Assembly (NCBI GenBank): GCA_932521035.1
Contig: OW051495.1
Span: forward strand, 7,812,001 to 7,876,000
Direction of reading: 5' to 3'
From: Oscheius dolichura
Lineage: Eukaryota > Nematoda > Chromadorea > Rhabditida > Rhabditidae
DNA: 64,000 nt
In this document: one piece after another, positions 1 through 12,159 of the stretch
How the letters are laid out: each line of letters starts with the position of its first letter
Numbering within the stretch: the stretch's first letter is position 1
Notes under the pieces: generated by a model
Databases searched by the model: none
What the model saw: the letters and a program-made list of their open reading frames with translations, nothing else
Told to the model about the DNA's origin: nothing
Translations under genes and position numbers: made by a program

Positions 1-739
1 CAGTCAGTGTCCGTTATATCGAAATATTCCTTCTTACAGCCACATTTGCCATCTGCCCTCACCTCGGCTCCCTCCTTACAATCAGGAACAGGTTTTTTAC
101 ACATATAATGGCTGTATTTCTTGTTCGGAAGGAATGTGCCAAAATCACCGTGACAATTGGTATCGTAGAGACAAGGCGCGTCCAGTTGAACCTAAATTCG
201 AACAGAGACAATACGGATGTTGTCGCGTCTCTAATACCATAGTGCAATCTTCCCCCGGATTGTTAGTTGGCTCCGGAACGGGGTAATAACTTCTTTGACA
301 CCAGTTGAACCAAGTCGACGTGGAATTGTTCCATTTGAACTGTTTCGTGGTCGGATCTCTAGTTGCACCGACGAGAAGAAAATCCACCCAATTGACACTT
401 CCAGTGGTTGAGCCGATTCGAAGGGCCGGTAACGGCTGGTAGGCAATCATTGAATCGGTTTCCGAGTTCCAGTCACCCGGCCGAAGACCCAGTTCTGAAA
501 ATTATCCAATATTTTCTAACCAGGGAGCGAATTTTACGTTGAACGAAGTCTCTCTCCTCCGGAGAAGCTACGGTGGTCACATACGAGTTCCTAGCAACAC
601 ATTGAGCCTGTGCTTCCGCGTACGTGACTCTATTGTTAACGTTGTAAATATGTTTGTAGCAGTTATTGCTAAACAACGTCCATCCGGGTTCACATTCGCC
701 GGCAAACGCGGATCCCACGAAGAAGAGGAGAAATAGCAT
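1..739 (-). CDS. C-type lectin domain protein (clec family), 3' end off the window
   Basis: Secreted lectin-fold protein. I place exons at 739-538, 494-238 and 191 to beyond position 1, with 43 and 46 bp introns of phase 1 and phase 0. Residues 1-14 (MLFLLFFVGSAFAG) are a signal peptide. The C-type lectin fold follows: CEPGW start, a paired Cys after NNCYKH, an AEAQAQC helix, the NPGEDC loop and a LDAPC...YMCKK end with the expected cysteines. In the sugar-binding loop I see EPTNN where a mannose-type lectin has EPN, so calcium-dependent sugar binding is doubtful. A further Cys-rich stretch (CKEG...GKCGCKK) follows the lectin fold before the edge. In nematodes such proteins are usually secreted by intestine or epidermis and often linked to immune responses; that role is inference here. 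Confidence 0.85.
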
Positions 740-1064
740 TGAGAGATATATGATCGCTAGGGAAGACGTAGCTTTTTATACTCCGTAGTTGACGACAGAA
801 CATAAAATGGCGGAAAATACCTCCGTCGAAAAAGTGAAGTGATGTGATCCGAATTACCTTGTCGCTGACTACTGTCTGATTCTCAAAAATCGTAATCCGA
901 ATCTGGGACATAGAGAACCTCATCATTGTCTTCGCAATCACGTACTGCCTGGTTATAATCCACACCTAAATATTTAAGTATACTGTGCTTAAAATAAAGA
1001 TTTCAGTAGCTCACTTCTTTTGTTGATAGTGAAGCAAAGATCATCCGCATCCCTACTGAAAGCT

Positions 1065-1412
1065 TTAGTTGCGCAGCGGCCTGAGTAAGCTGGAAATAGG
1101 ATGGTTACAGTAACCAGTAAGAGACTCACTAATCTCACAAAGCTGGGATCCTCTCTTTACTAGACTACTGTAGGATCCGGGAGAGGTATCCACCTTGGCA
1201 ACTGTTTCCGCCGTCCGGCACATTTCTTCACAATTTTGCTTTTCCTCAACAGACGTTCCACATCTCAGGTCCCGTTCACTGTTTCGATTCTTCAAAGTGT
1301 AGCATTTGTACTCCTTCATTTCATCTAAAAAACTCATGTAGTATAACAAGAAGAGGATCTTACCGTAAGTTATAGCCTGGCTCCCTATGAAGAGAAACAA
1401 TAGAGGCAACAT
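1065..1412 (-). CDS. small secreted cysteine-containing protein, unknown function
   Basis: Two exons, 1412-1364 and 1324-1065, with a 39 bp GTAAGA...TTTTAG intron, give 102 residues. The first 15 residues (MLPLLFLFIGSQAIT) are a typical signal peptide. The mature part is basic/acidic mixed and has six cysteines in a YKC / LRC / NCEEMC / QLC / GYC pattern, which could form three disulfides. I do not recognise the family. It lies on the same strand just upstream of the lectin gene, 325 bp away. The intron length is a multiple of three and has no stop, so intron retention would also give an open frame; I prefer splicing because the donor and acceptor are strong. Confidence 0.55.
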   Translation of the reverse strand: MLPLLFLFIGSQAITYGKILFLLYYMSFLDEMKEYKCYTLKNRNSERDLRCGTSVEEKQNCEEMCRTAETVAKVDTSPGSYSSLVKRGSQLCEISESLTGYCNHPISSLLRPLRN

Positions 1413-2193
1413 CTCCCAAACGGTTTCGTCGAATCGAAGAAGAACTTTTATAACCGTGTCTGACAGTAAAATAAGTCGATATCTCTTTTCCAGGAATTAA
1501 TGGTCGCTTCTCGTGCAGACTTCTCCCTTTTGTCAAACCCTTTTGAGAGGGATTCAGAAAAAAAGAGGAGTTTAAATACAGTATGCTTCATCCACGAAGC
1601 CAAGAAACACTTCTATGGATGTCACCAAAAGGTTTTTAGTTACGTTTTCCTTCAGTTTAAGTTTATTGACTAGTTTCCACGTTTCCTCTTTCTTTTTTAC
1701 ACCATCTACTATGAAAAAGTAAACACATTGTGACGTCTGCTGCTCTGCGGATTAAAGTCGAGAGAGTAAGGCTTCCTGACCACCGCTACTTCCAAAAGAA
1801 CTGACTAAAAACTTGACCTGTCTGTTTTATTTTCATCCTTTTTCTCTCTATTTCTCTCACGGCTAAAGTGGAGGGAAATCTTTGTTTACTCCCTGTCTCA
1901 GACCATTATCTACTTAACTCTGCTGACACTCCGCTTCACTTTGTTAATAAAGAATGGGAGAGGAGGAGGAGAAATTGGGCAGGGTTGCTCTCCTCCTGTG
2001 CTCTTAATCCCGCCTCTATTGTAGCTGAAACTACTTGCCTGACGTAGTCATCTATGCCCAATTCAAAGTCCTCTTCTCCTTTTTCTCTGCACCCTGGGAG
2101 GAGGTGGGGTCCGCCTCCTCTTCTTCCCACGCGCTCCTTCTTCCCTTCACTCGACTAATTTTTATCTTCTAATTTTCAGCAGCAGCCGACCCG
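1413..2193. other. intergenic, no gene seen
   Basis: Between the small secreted protein (-) and the Pro/Gln-rich gene (+), so it probably carries both promoters. GA/CT-rich runs occur around 1830-2150. The only open frames are short and have no splice or protein support. A TTTTCAG acceptor at 2173-2179, 14 bases before the next start codon, could be a spliced-leader site. Confidence 0.5.
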
Positions 2194-3331
2194 ATGCGCT
2201 CCTGCATTCATGTTGGATTTGTAAGTGGAATTAGATAAAAACTATAGAGAAAAAAATTCTAATTAGGTTGGTGGTAATGGAAATCGCCGTAGGAGGACAA
2301 AGAGCGCCGAGAGGAGACAACCGCCGGAGACGAAGACGGAGAAACGGATCAGCTGGAATTTAAACCAGAGAGGTAGCAACAGTTAGCTTTTTGCCCTTTT
2401 GGCTTAAACGAGCTACGCAGTCAAATTTGCTAGACTTCAGTTCCCCGTCTCTTTCCCTTTCATTTCCTCCTCTTATTCTCGAAAACTTGACGTAATTCCA
2501 AAACGCTTCATTAGAATTGCTTTGATGTTTTCTCTTTTCTTTGCATCAGTATTTATCTTCACCCCGTGTGAAATTTATGACTCAATGGGAGGAAGGAAGC
2601 CATTTCCTGTCTATAATTCGCTGATCATGGTTCTCTCTCTCCCTCAACACAAAATAACAAAAAAACTACTGCTAGGAAAGGGATACTTTTGTCATTATTA
2701 CGCTCTTTAGTGAGTGTTTAAAATAATGTAACGTTTTCTAGCAATAATCGTCTATTTTATCCTTAATTTGGCTTATTTGAAAAAGTATGGGCCGGGAGTA
2801 AATGAAGCAATTTTCAAAGAAGCCGAAGCTCAACCTGCTCCTCTTCCAAAAATGGATGGGCCCTCATTTTGCCGGGCTGCTTGCCTCGGGTTGCAGAAGG
2901 GGCACGTCGACATGGGAAACGGCCCTCGGTTCTCTAACGGAGCCTGTCCTGGATTGTGGCTGGATTTTGAACCCACGAATGCTCTTAAATTTAGAGAAAC
3001 TTGCGGTTAACAATGACTTTTTACAGGCGAAGGTGTGAGCAGTTCGCCCTGTGCCGTCCAACTCTCCCCATCTCCAGATGACCGAAGCTGCTGCCCTAAA
3101 ACCGTCCAAGAAAGGCGGCTCCCCCCACCCACGCCTCCAAATCCTTATGTCCTTTCTCCATACTTCAACTATTACGAAGCAGGACGGCTAAGTCCCAGCC
3201 AGTCTCCCCAACAGCAGCAGCAACAACAACAACAGTACAGTCGGAGTACTCCCGTCTCGCCCACGTCTTCCCGAAAATTGCCCGCGACACCTATTTTTGA
3301 ACATACTTCCCTCTCTCCGGAATATCGATAA
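2194..3331 (+). CDS. hypothetical Pro/Gln-rich protein
   Basis: Tentative three-exon gene: 2194-2220, 2267-2372 and 3027-3331, phases 0 and 1, giving 145 residues. The first two exons encode a basic segment (GNRRRRTKSAERR). The long last exon encodes a disordered-looking tail with PPPTPPNPY, SPSQSP, nine consecutive glutamines near 3211-3234 and KLPATP near the end. I recognise no domain. The start follows an acceptor-like TTTTCAG, fitting trans-splicing. The 654 bp second intron is long for this window, so the last exon may instead belong to a different 5' exon. The stop lies only 67 bp from the convergent esterase stop. The last exon is the best supported part. Confidence 0.45.
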
Positions 3332-3398
3332 ATCTTTATTAATCTTCTGCACATACTCGTAAAAGGATAGAAAAACATTAGTTAGCATAGGAAATAAA

Positions 3399-5325
3399 TT
3401 AAGATAAGTAGTCGCTTAAAAATATGGCAATATCCTTGGCCATAGTTTTAGGCACCCGAGTGCGGGAAAGATTCAAGATACCGTGATACGCTCCCGGGTA
3501 ATTGACCCATGTCGATTTGACTCCAGCGTCTCGAAGAGCATGATGGTAGACGATGCCCTCATCTCGGAGAACATCATAACCGCAGGTTAGAACCAGTGCC
3601 GGGGGGAGATCTTCAGTGATTCCGAAGATGGGGCACAGGGAGGGGTCGAGAGCCTTTTTGAACTGTTTAGAGAATTCCGGATCCTCTTCAAAGCCTTGGT
3701 TATCGAAGTCGTCCTCGTCATACATGTGGCTGATAAGATCAGACTTGAGGAGCTTCTTATATTGCGGAGATTTGAAGAGGTCCCTGCAAATAGATAAGGA
3801 AATTGGGGATTTGACTTATTTTTAAGCTCAACAGCGCAATTCTTTTAAACAGACTTATGCTTCGGGCATTCAAAATAATGGCCTGAATGTTACACGGTTT
3901 AATTTTAAGGTCCCGAATCGAACGAAAGCTATAAACTTCGTTTCAGGACCACCCACTTGGAGTTTTAGGAGATCTTACAGTAAAAAATCGAACCACAGGG
4001 GATCTTCTCCTCCAAATCCCTACTTACTTGCTAATATGTTGATTTCTGAGCATCTTATTAACATTCTGTCGATCTGCAGATATTCCCATGTACATTAGGA
4101 TACATCTAGCCACGAGCTTTGGACTGAGAATGGCGTTTCCTCTAAATATCCGGTAGTAATCCTGATATGAGGGCAAATGGAACGAGAAGAAGTTAATCAG
4201 GGGATAGACTAGGACCTGGAAGAGTCAAAAATTCATAAATTAGATAATGAGGAGACTTTACCTGGCAGCAGATGATCTTCTTGCCTTTCAGTCTTTGACT
4301 CACCACAGCTGCCAAATTTCCCCCGGCGCTGTCTCCACAAACGGCAATCTTGTTCCCATCAATACCGTAATCGTTACAACTAAAAAGTAGACCTTTAAAA
4401 TAAGATCAAGAGGAGCCTACTTGTCATAGAGATGTTCAATAGCGGCGCAGCAGTCATTTACCCCTGCCGGATGGGGATGATCCGGGGCTAGACGGTAGTC
4501 AATAGCAAAAACTTTGACTCCCAACTTCTTGACAAACCAAAACAGGACTCGGTCATAGTAATCCGGCTTCATACAGACCCATCCGCCGCCGTGGAGCCAT
4601 ACCAGGGCTCCTTTACATCGGGTACGGAGCGGCGCATAGCAACGCACCCGAACACCTTTCATTTTCTCATTGTGGACCTGAAAAGTGGCCCTTTTCTCCG
4701 GTTTGATTTTTGAGTCCCTTTCTGTCTATTTTGCTAGGGGAAAGTGAATGTAGTGTGCAAAAAACACGGAGACTGATAACTGCCTCCACCCCCGGCACAA
4801 CAAAACCATGTGGAGGCAGTATGGGCCAGGCAGATGGTTTTATCATAACTGTTCAATGATCGTCTGGCAACTGAGGAAAACTACCACTTATCAGTTAAAA
4901 ATAAACAAGTCAGGGGGAGGAGGAGAAAGGCGGACCTCCCGGAAAGAGAGAAAACAAGTATTTTTGGCTGAAAATATAGAAAATCAGACTCAACGTAGAA
5001 AAAGAGGAGCCACAGTTCGACAGCGTACTTTATCGATACCTTGATATCCTTGGGAGGTGGGAAAGGCAGCAAATAAGGCAAGTTGATCCAAAACCTGGCG
5101 AAGTAGATTCTAGCATTTGGACCGAAGAAGGCTTCAATGATATCACACTGAAAATGGGTCCTGAGAGGAAACGCCTCAACTCACCAGTCCTTCATGGAAT
5201 ATCCTAAGAAACAATTCGATAAATTGATATGTTGGACGGTCGCAGATATCCTTGGGCATATCCGCCACGAGGAGGAAAAGGGCAGAAAAGAGGAAGGCCA
5301 AAACAATAGCCAAGTATAACCACAT
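3399..5325 (-). CDS. arylacetamide deacetylase-like esterase (AADAC family, alpha/beta hydrolase)
   Basis: Six exons: 5325-5185, 5147-5040, 4677-4421, 4379-4262, 4215-4028 and 3783-3399, giving 398 residues, close to human AADAC (399). A hydrophobic N-terminal segment (residues 2-21) would anchor it in the ER membrane with the catalytic part lumenal, as in the family. The oxyanion-hole motif HGGGW is at 112-116, the nucleophile elbow GDSAGG at 184-189 (Ser186), and the rest of the triad is Asp341 (GYDVLRD) and His371 (AYHG). DYRLAPDHPHP is also typical. Family members hydrolyse esters and amides of lipids and xenobiotics; the substrate here is unknown. All catalytic residues are present, so it should be active. 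Introns are 37-362 bp, all GT-AG. Confidence 0.93.
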
Positions 5326-7419
5326 GGTTTAAATTCGCTAAAATTAAGATTTTAATAATAAAAGGAGCGGGAAAATAGAGTTTGAATGGGGAAACTAAAC
5401 GAGAATAGGACATAAATGCGATGGGGAACTATTAGTACTATCCAGCTGATGGAAACAAGCGCCAAGGCACATGTTGTGTCGGCTGATAAGGGGCATCCTC
5501 TAGACTCGTGAGAGCGCTCCTGTCCATCAGGAACTACTCAGTAGGCTATGAAAACCAGCATAAAAGCTCAAATTAATGGTCTTTGGGGCGAGTTTACCCG
5601 GCTTTACAGTAGGAATTCCGTCAAAACGCCGCCTTTGAGCTATTTTACGCCGTTGCCCCCTGAATTTTTACCATTTCTGCAGGTTTCTTACTGTATTCTA
5701 CAAATACGGTGTTCTTATATGAAGCATACTGTGAAAATCGATGGATTTCGTTAAAATAAGCCCAATTTAAGCCGAAATTTCAGAAAATGGGGGAAAAAGC
5801 GGCGAGGAAAGGGACCCCGTTCCAAATTTCCAGAGGTAATTGCCCCTGGGAAAATTCGTCTCTTAGCGTGTTAATTGTGGCTGCCAAGCGGAACATAAAG
5901 ATAGAAATCAGAAGAATACTCCAATTGACCATGAAGTGCACGTGTCTGGGAAACCCCCTCGCCAAAAACGGTGTGTTTATTTTGATAAAACTAGTCGTCT
6001 CACTCTCGCTTTCTAGAAGGGGCGAGGGAGCAGACACATGGTCATTTGGTCACATTTCTGGTGATACCCGTGATGAACCCGGGAAAAAAGAGCCAGAGGG
6101 GAGAAAACAGGCAAAACATTGCCCTCTCCGTATGGAAACAGGCGTTCCTCTTTCTGTTGTTTACTCCTAGCCCCGGACCCGATTATGAAATTGATTTTGT
6201 GAATGCTCTCTCGAGTCGGCTGTTTATTTGGGAGAGGTTGTAAAAAATACGGAAGATCATATTTTATATTTTGAAGGAAACGTAGAATTCGGTCAATTCT
6301 CCTAGTTGTATCAAAATTTGGCTGAAAGAGAAAGAGAAGGGGCCACCCTCAGCAAAACAAGAAAAAGGGCAGCTTCCTCGGGAAAGCAACAGCTGAGAAC
6401 TGGTGGCAAAAGTACACCGCACTCCACCACAACCACGACAAGAACCAATAATAAAAAATATTGTCATTTAGGAGAACTACGGATGGATCTTTTGGTATTT
6501 AGTGCGGCATTTCTTCGTTGTTTGCCAATTTTACGTGACAGCGGTTTCCTTTTGTTTGATATCGGTTTAGAACCAGAAAATTCAAGCAAACTGAACACAA
6601 TCAAAAGGGATTTTGAAGGAATTCCATAACTGAAGCTGAAAATGACATTTTTAGAACAATAGATACCCAGAGAGAAGACCTTCGGAGAAGATCTTTTTTC
6701 GGAAGAATATGTCATGCTCGCTAGAAAATTCTCTATAAGATGGCATCAAAAAATTTTGAAAAAGTGATGCCGAGCAAGTATCCTTCCCTTGTAAAGTTGA
6801 AAACAAGAAGGGTTGCAGAGGAGAGATACCAAGAAGTGGAGCTGGAGTGCAGCGTCTTTTATAGGTACTTTCCCCTTTTGCAATCACCCGATGACTCCGG
6901 GAACTCTCGTACCTTCCAAAACAATTTCTTGTCTCCCCAGTTCTTTATCTTCTTCTTCATTTCCTGAACTTGTGTCCCCTGCTCCGTGATCAAAGTACTC
7001 GCCAGCTACTCATCCAGCTTTCTTTGCACCCATTGGCCTCGTCATTTCCGTTCAATTGATCTAAGTTCAAGGTAAGTAGACACTTTTACTCATTTGGTGG
7101 ATGAAAGTGAAAAGAACAAGAAAAACAATAAAACAGCTCTGAAAATGCCTGCTATATGTACAAAAGACGAAGAGGGGAAAAAGGCATAGGAGAGGAAGAG
7201 ATCATCAGTCGTTAAACCTGAGGGACGATTGTCTGTGATTTTTGGATATAAAGCTTGGTAAATATTTGTAGAGAGAAAAGGGAAGAAAAAATATACAAAA
7301 GAGAAAAGGAAAATGCTGTAAAATACCGTAGTAAACTGTGGGACTGTAAACAGCGGGTAACTTCAAACAACCCCTGCCTGCCGTTTATAAGGAGTAATTA
7401 GGAAGGGGAGCCAATAAAA
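5326..7419. other. 2.1 kb intergenic, no supported gene
   Basis: Upstream of the esterase and downstream of the copine gene (both -). I see no splice-consistent gene. An 85-codon minus-strand open frame at 5780-6037 contains one hydrophobic stretch but has no neighbouring exons and no recognisable domain. The 3' end of the copine message probably lies just below 7420. Confidence 0.4.
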
Positions 7420-10400
7420 TTAGCGGGTTGTGGGCATTCGACTAAAGCTCATCTGTAAGTCGTCTACGGAAACGGGAGGGGCAGAGGCGTTGGATTCATT
7501 ACTTCTGGCGGAGTTGTTCCCACTGGGCGGTTGTCCATTCTGCGGCTGGGGATACGTCGGATAGGGATAAGCACTGTTATTCTGGCCATTATTCACTGGT
7601 CCCATATACGGCGCCGTTGAATATGGATAAACTTGATCCGAATTCGATGGGTAGCCATTTGCATCCTGAGGCGGATAGGGAGCTGCAGGAGGAGGAAGCC
7701 CATATCCAGGTGGTGGAGGGCCAGGAGGATACGGAGCAGCGGGAGGAGGCCCCTGCTGGTAGCCGCCATGTTGTGGAGGAGGTGCATATTGAGGTGGATA
7801 TTGTTGAGGTGGATAGGGAGCACCGGCTGGGCCTCCAGGATACGGAGGGGCTTGTCCATTAGGCGGTTGTTGGCCGTTAGGCATGGCAAAACCAGCAGGA
7901 GGAGCTCCTGGCTGGGGTGGAGGATAAGGAACGTAGCCGTTAGCTCCCGGATAATAATAGTTTTGAGGAGGGGCAACGGGTCCTGAAAAGAAAATATGAG
8001 GTTGACTGTCTATAACTGAGGCTAGGGAAGTGTTGGAATAAAACTTCGGATAAAAGGGGAGAATTTCATAATAGAGAAAGACGAGCCAAGAGATGAGCAA
8101 TGGCCGGTTGCTATAAGCAGGGAGACGTAACTAGGCCCTCACCAGGTACCAGAACAAGCGAAACGTCCTCCTGCCCATCCGTCCCGCCCCTTTAAATCAC
8201 CTCATCGAGTCTAATTGACCTGTCATCAGAGGTAGAGCAAAAACTTGCCCCACTGCCTATTGAAACCCTCCCCCTCACGCGTCAGTGGGGAAATGTCCGG
8301 GTTCGCCCCCTTACGGTACCTGGAGGTGGCTGATAGACGGGAACGGCCGGCGGATCTCTAGGCCAGGGGTTGTCTGCCGGTCGAGGTTGAAGATTATGCC
8401 TTCTCATGTAGCTGGTCAGCTGGAGGGGCACCTCAGCTAAGACTTCCTTAGCCAGACGGGCTGTCACCATATCCGGAAGGTGTTGATCCAGTGGGCCGAT
8501 GAATTTTCGAATTGGAACGAACTGAAAAGGAGGAAATGATAACAATTAGCTTTAGAGCATTCTTACCTGTACAATATCCCTCTCGGCTACCCGTCCGCCT
8601 GCCTGTATCCTCTGGTCATCCCCGTCCAATTCGTCCATCTTCTCAAATTCATCATTCCCCACTCCGATGATAATTATCGAGAGGGGAAGACCGGCTGCCT
8701 CAATGATTGCCTTCTTTGTGGTTTCCATGTCAGAAATACAGCCGTCAGTGATGATTAGCAAGATCTGGAAAGAAAAACATCTTGTAATTGACATCAGCTA
8801 GGGAAAACTTACATGATATCGGGCTCCGTGGTGAGTATTCTTCTGGCACGTGGCTCTCATTGCTTGGTGGATGATGGGAGAGAAATTCGTAGGGCCGTGG
8901 AGCTTCACCGTATTGATACAGTTCCGGTAGGCGTAGAGGACTCCGTCTACTCCTACTACAGCTGGATTTGTCAGGGTTGTCTGAAAAGGGGGAAAGTTTC
9001 CGAGGTACTGTAGTGTAGACGGAACTGTCAGGACCCTATCAAGGCCTTGAGCAGAGTTTCCCCTCTCCCTCTTGATTAAAACCTGAGATCGTTTCGGGAC
9101 CCTGAAAGCTCCTATGGGCGTTTGAAACGACCGCACATTTCCTGGTCACGATAGTCATGGGACCAAAAGTTCACTTCCTAGATTTTAGCTATCTAACTGT
9201 GGCAAGTCTTTTTTCCAGTAACATTATTCCCTCCCTCCAGGAACATTATTCCCTCTCAAATCTATAACTTCCCCGCTTCTCCTGATGACAAAAGTCCCGT
9301 TTCCTTAATTATCTCTATCCATTTCAATAGAAGAGATGATTATTTCATGGAACTACGTGCCCCCACCGGTCAAATGAGGCCCCCTTCACATCTTTTTGCT
9401 CTCTGTGAAGCTGCGTCACCAGCTCGGTTCTTTGAATAGATTTTAATTTCAAATTATTACCATTTACATATAATTTCGCAGTATTGCCAAATTCCCCCCT
9501 TTTTTTATCCCATTTTCGAAGATTAGACGTCATAAAACTCACACTTGGAGACATCAACGAGAAGAGGGGGATCATTTTGGCCGAATTGTTGACCTTGGCC
9601 CCAAATCCGTAAGCATCGAAGAGCTTCGAGTTATTGTAATGTTGACAAATTTCCAAGACAGCCTTGATGGCGATTTCATACTGGTTGGGAATTCCGGTAG
9701 ATGTGATGAAATGGAGGGAACTCGGCTTATGGACGGCGCCATTCGACGCGGTGAAGTCTACCGCCACGGAGAAATCCAATTGGGTCCTGGAACGATCATT
9801 TTTCTAATTTAAAATTGCTGAGTATTTTTAAACATTAAATGCTCTACACAGTCAATTTTAAGGAAGGAAAAGTAGCTTACCCGCCCGCGATGAAGTCCAA
9901 AAACGTCGGAAGGAACATTCTCTTGCATTGCAGGTTCATAACTCCCGAATTTTTATAACTTGACTTCTTGGCGGCTTTCTTCTCATTAATTAGCTTAACA
10001 AATACCATATTCCACCATTAAAAATAAGAACAAACCGGCCTGGATATCGTAATCCCCGCGTCGGACTGCATTTCCTCCACTGGGATGGTACAGGCCCCGA
10101 TGAAGTCATGCTTTGACAATTTGTCGTCGTCGTTGTCCCAGCATTCGAAACGGACACTTCTAACCATTTTTAGCCATTTTAAAAATTAAATATATGGCTC
10201 ACTTGGAAGTATCACCACCGCAAAGCTGCTTCACACAAAGTTCGAAGGGTTTAAAAGTGGGATTCAGGTTCTTTAGAAGGAATTCCGTACGGTAGATGAG
10301 GGTTTGCCTAAAAATTAAAGTTTTCTCCTATTTTTCCTTGTGCCAGAGTCCTAAAGCCTTTTATACAGGTCCCATATCACGTAAATTCGGCTTTAATTCT

Positions 10401-11533
10401 TTAATAAAGGCATGCGTTCACTTCAAGACTCATATTCGAATTCCTGGGTCCCTGACATTTTTTCTACAACACTTACCCATTCTCTCCATTTCTATAGAGT
10501 TGCACATAGGGATCACTCTTTCCAAACATAAGAATCTTGTCCTTTTTGTCCAGATTTGTGGCGCTCAATTTCATTTCAATGATTTCCCGCATTCCTTCAT
10601 CCAGTTCTTCACTCGTAATGGTTATTGTACCGTAATCTTTCTTCGAATCTTTATTATCAGTCTTTCTAAAGGGAATTTATGACTTTAAAATGATAAATAT
10701 GATTCACATTGCTCTTGTAAAGGTCCCCGAGGAGACAACTTCCGCCAGGTCGCATTCCATACTTCCCAAATAATCGTGGTCCTCCAGCGAGGAGTTGAGG
10801 TCCTCATTATCCCAGTCGTATCTGAATTATTTGCTTATTTTTTAGGTTAAAATGGGGGTTTACATATCAAACCGTAGGGTTTGTCGCTCCTCGAAGAAAT
10901 AATCCACGACGATATTCTTGGACCATTCGGGATTCTTGGTATTTCTGATTCTTTCTGTTCGGGCAACTTCTTTCCATGTTGTTCGGCCTGTCGGTAGTCC
11001 TTGAATGGGGAAAGGGGAGCTAGGTGAATAGGCACTACTTTCAGACAATTCACAAGGAGTTTTAGAGTGGACAGAGGGTAAATTTAAGAAAAAAATACGA
11101 AAATGCAGGGAAGAATAGGGGATTTTCTGGAACTGGGCTCGTACAAAGGGGACGCGTTGGGGAACTGTGGCGCTTTTGCCACTCTTTTTCATTTTTAGAA
11201 TTAACGGGTTAGGCAAAGCTTTTTAAAGTGTAAATATGTCTAATAAAAAGTTAATTCTACCGTAATCTTCTAATTCTAGTGATCTCACAATCTCAGACAT
11301 TCTAGACACTGGACTCACCTATTAGGCGCCCTTCCTTGTAGTAGACGATACAGACTGGGTCACTTTCCGTCAAATAATCCTTTTTACGAAGTCCCCTAGA
11401 ATATTTTGAGCTTAAATTAACTTTAGAATTAAGCTTACTGTGCTTTAAGGATAAGGGAAACCTTCGAAGACGGTACAGAACAGACTGGAGGCAGCTGCGG
11501 CGGCCCTGGTGGTTGTGGCGGCGCGCTGGCCAT
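7420..11533 (-). CDS. copine: two C2 domains, copine/vWA domain and Pro-rich tail
   Basis: Thirteen exons: 11533-11439, 11395-11319, 10999-10864, 10821-10708, 10665-10477, 10307-10203, 10159-10036, 9993-9881, 9786-9543, 8980-8813, 8764-8567, 8521-8320 and 7982-7420; 775 residues. C2A (about 24-145) and C2B (about 150-300, with SDPYVQLY) should bind phospholipid in a calcium-dependent way. The copine A domain follows, with the MIDAS-like DFTASNG at 327-333, LHFI, YAYRNCI and ITDG. After residue 589 comes a roughly 185-residue tail rich in Pro, Gly, Tyr and Gln (PPQYAPPP types). Copines are calcium-responsive membrane adaptors; in C. elegans nra-1 and gem-4 affect acetylcholine receptors and channels. 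I cannot tell which orthologue this is. The tail resembles low-complexity WW/SH3-binding or phase-separating sequence. Confidence 0.95.
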
Positions 11534-11950
11534 ATCCCTAATTTCAATCGGGGGGTTCTTCTTTCTCTGGAACAGAAATAAACAAAATAGTGGGTATATT
11601 AAGAAGAAGGGGGGTATTTATTTCGAGGAAAATGACCTTCACGGGTCAGCAGTAAGAAAAAAACAGTTCGTGCGTCAGCAGAACTGGAATGAACCGGGGG
11701 ACCCGTGACTAATTACAGGATTTGATGAGAACTATCTTTGGAAGTTTGAAGACACGGGGTTATTTAGAGGCTGAAGAAAACAGCAAGATTCAGTTTTCTG
11801 ACGTCAATGAGAATCATAGCAAAAAAGGGAGAAGAGAGAAAGAGCGGGGAAGGAGATAGGGGGTGATACGGGGCGGAAGTTGATAAAAATGATTAGATAC
11901 AGGTTGTCGTGATTCAGAAGGAAGTGGGCTAATGTGGGAGCAGATAAAGA

Positions 11951-12010
11951 GATAAACTAGTGACATATGGTTGGTAATCAGATAAACTAGTGACAGATGG
12001 TTGGTAAACA
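11951..12010. repeat. two tandem copies of a 30-bp unit
   Basis: GATAAACTAGTGACA followed by ATGGTTGGTAA is repeated with 30-bp spacing and few mismatches. No coding role is seen; it lies about 400 bp upstream of the copine start. Confidence 0.8.
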
Positions 12011-12057
12011 ATAACAAGCGGTGAACTTTTCGAGTCGGTCCTTGATTGTCCGATCCC

Positions 12058-12159
12058 CTGCACCCGTAAAGTCTCGGCAAGACAGAGGTATAGAGGCGAT
12101 ACAATGTTGTACCAGCTTTGAATAAAGATGGTCTTACTGCCGAGACTTTACGGGTGCAG
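12058..12159. mobile_element. MITE-like element, family A copy 1 (102 bp)
   Basis: Terminal inverted repeats of about 22 bp begin CTGCACCCGTAAAGTCTCGG on the left and appear reverse-complemented at the right end. The interior contains TTTGAATAAAGATGGTCTTA. Related copies are at 30477-30585, 34077-34345, 43998-44054 and 58607-58696. No coding capacity and no clear target duplication. Confidence 0.8.

Noticed and set aside
5780-6037. 85-codon minus-strand frame upstream of the esterase
   Set aside because: One hydrophobic stretch only; the esterase already has a complete N-terminus, and there is no independent support.
7593-7986. Long open frames on both strands over the copine tail
   Set aside because: They are shadows of a GC-rich, low-complexity Pro-rich exon. 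The copine frame is fixed by upstream exon phases.
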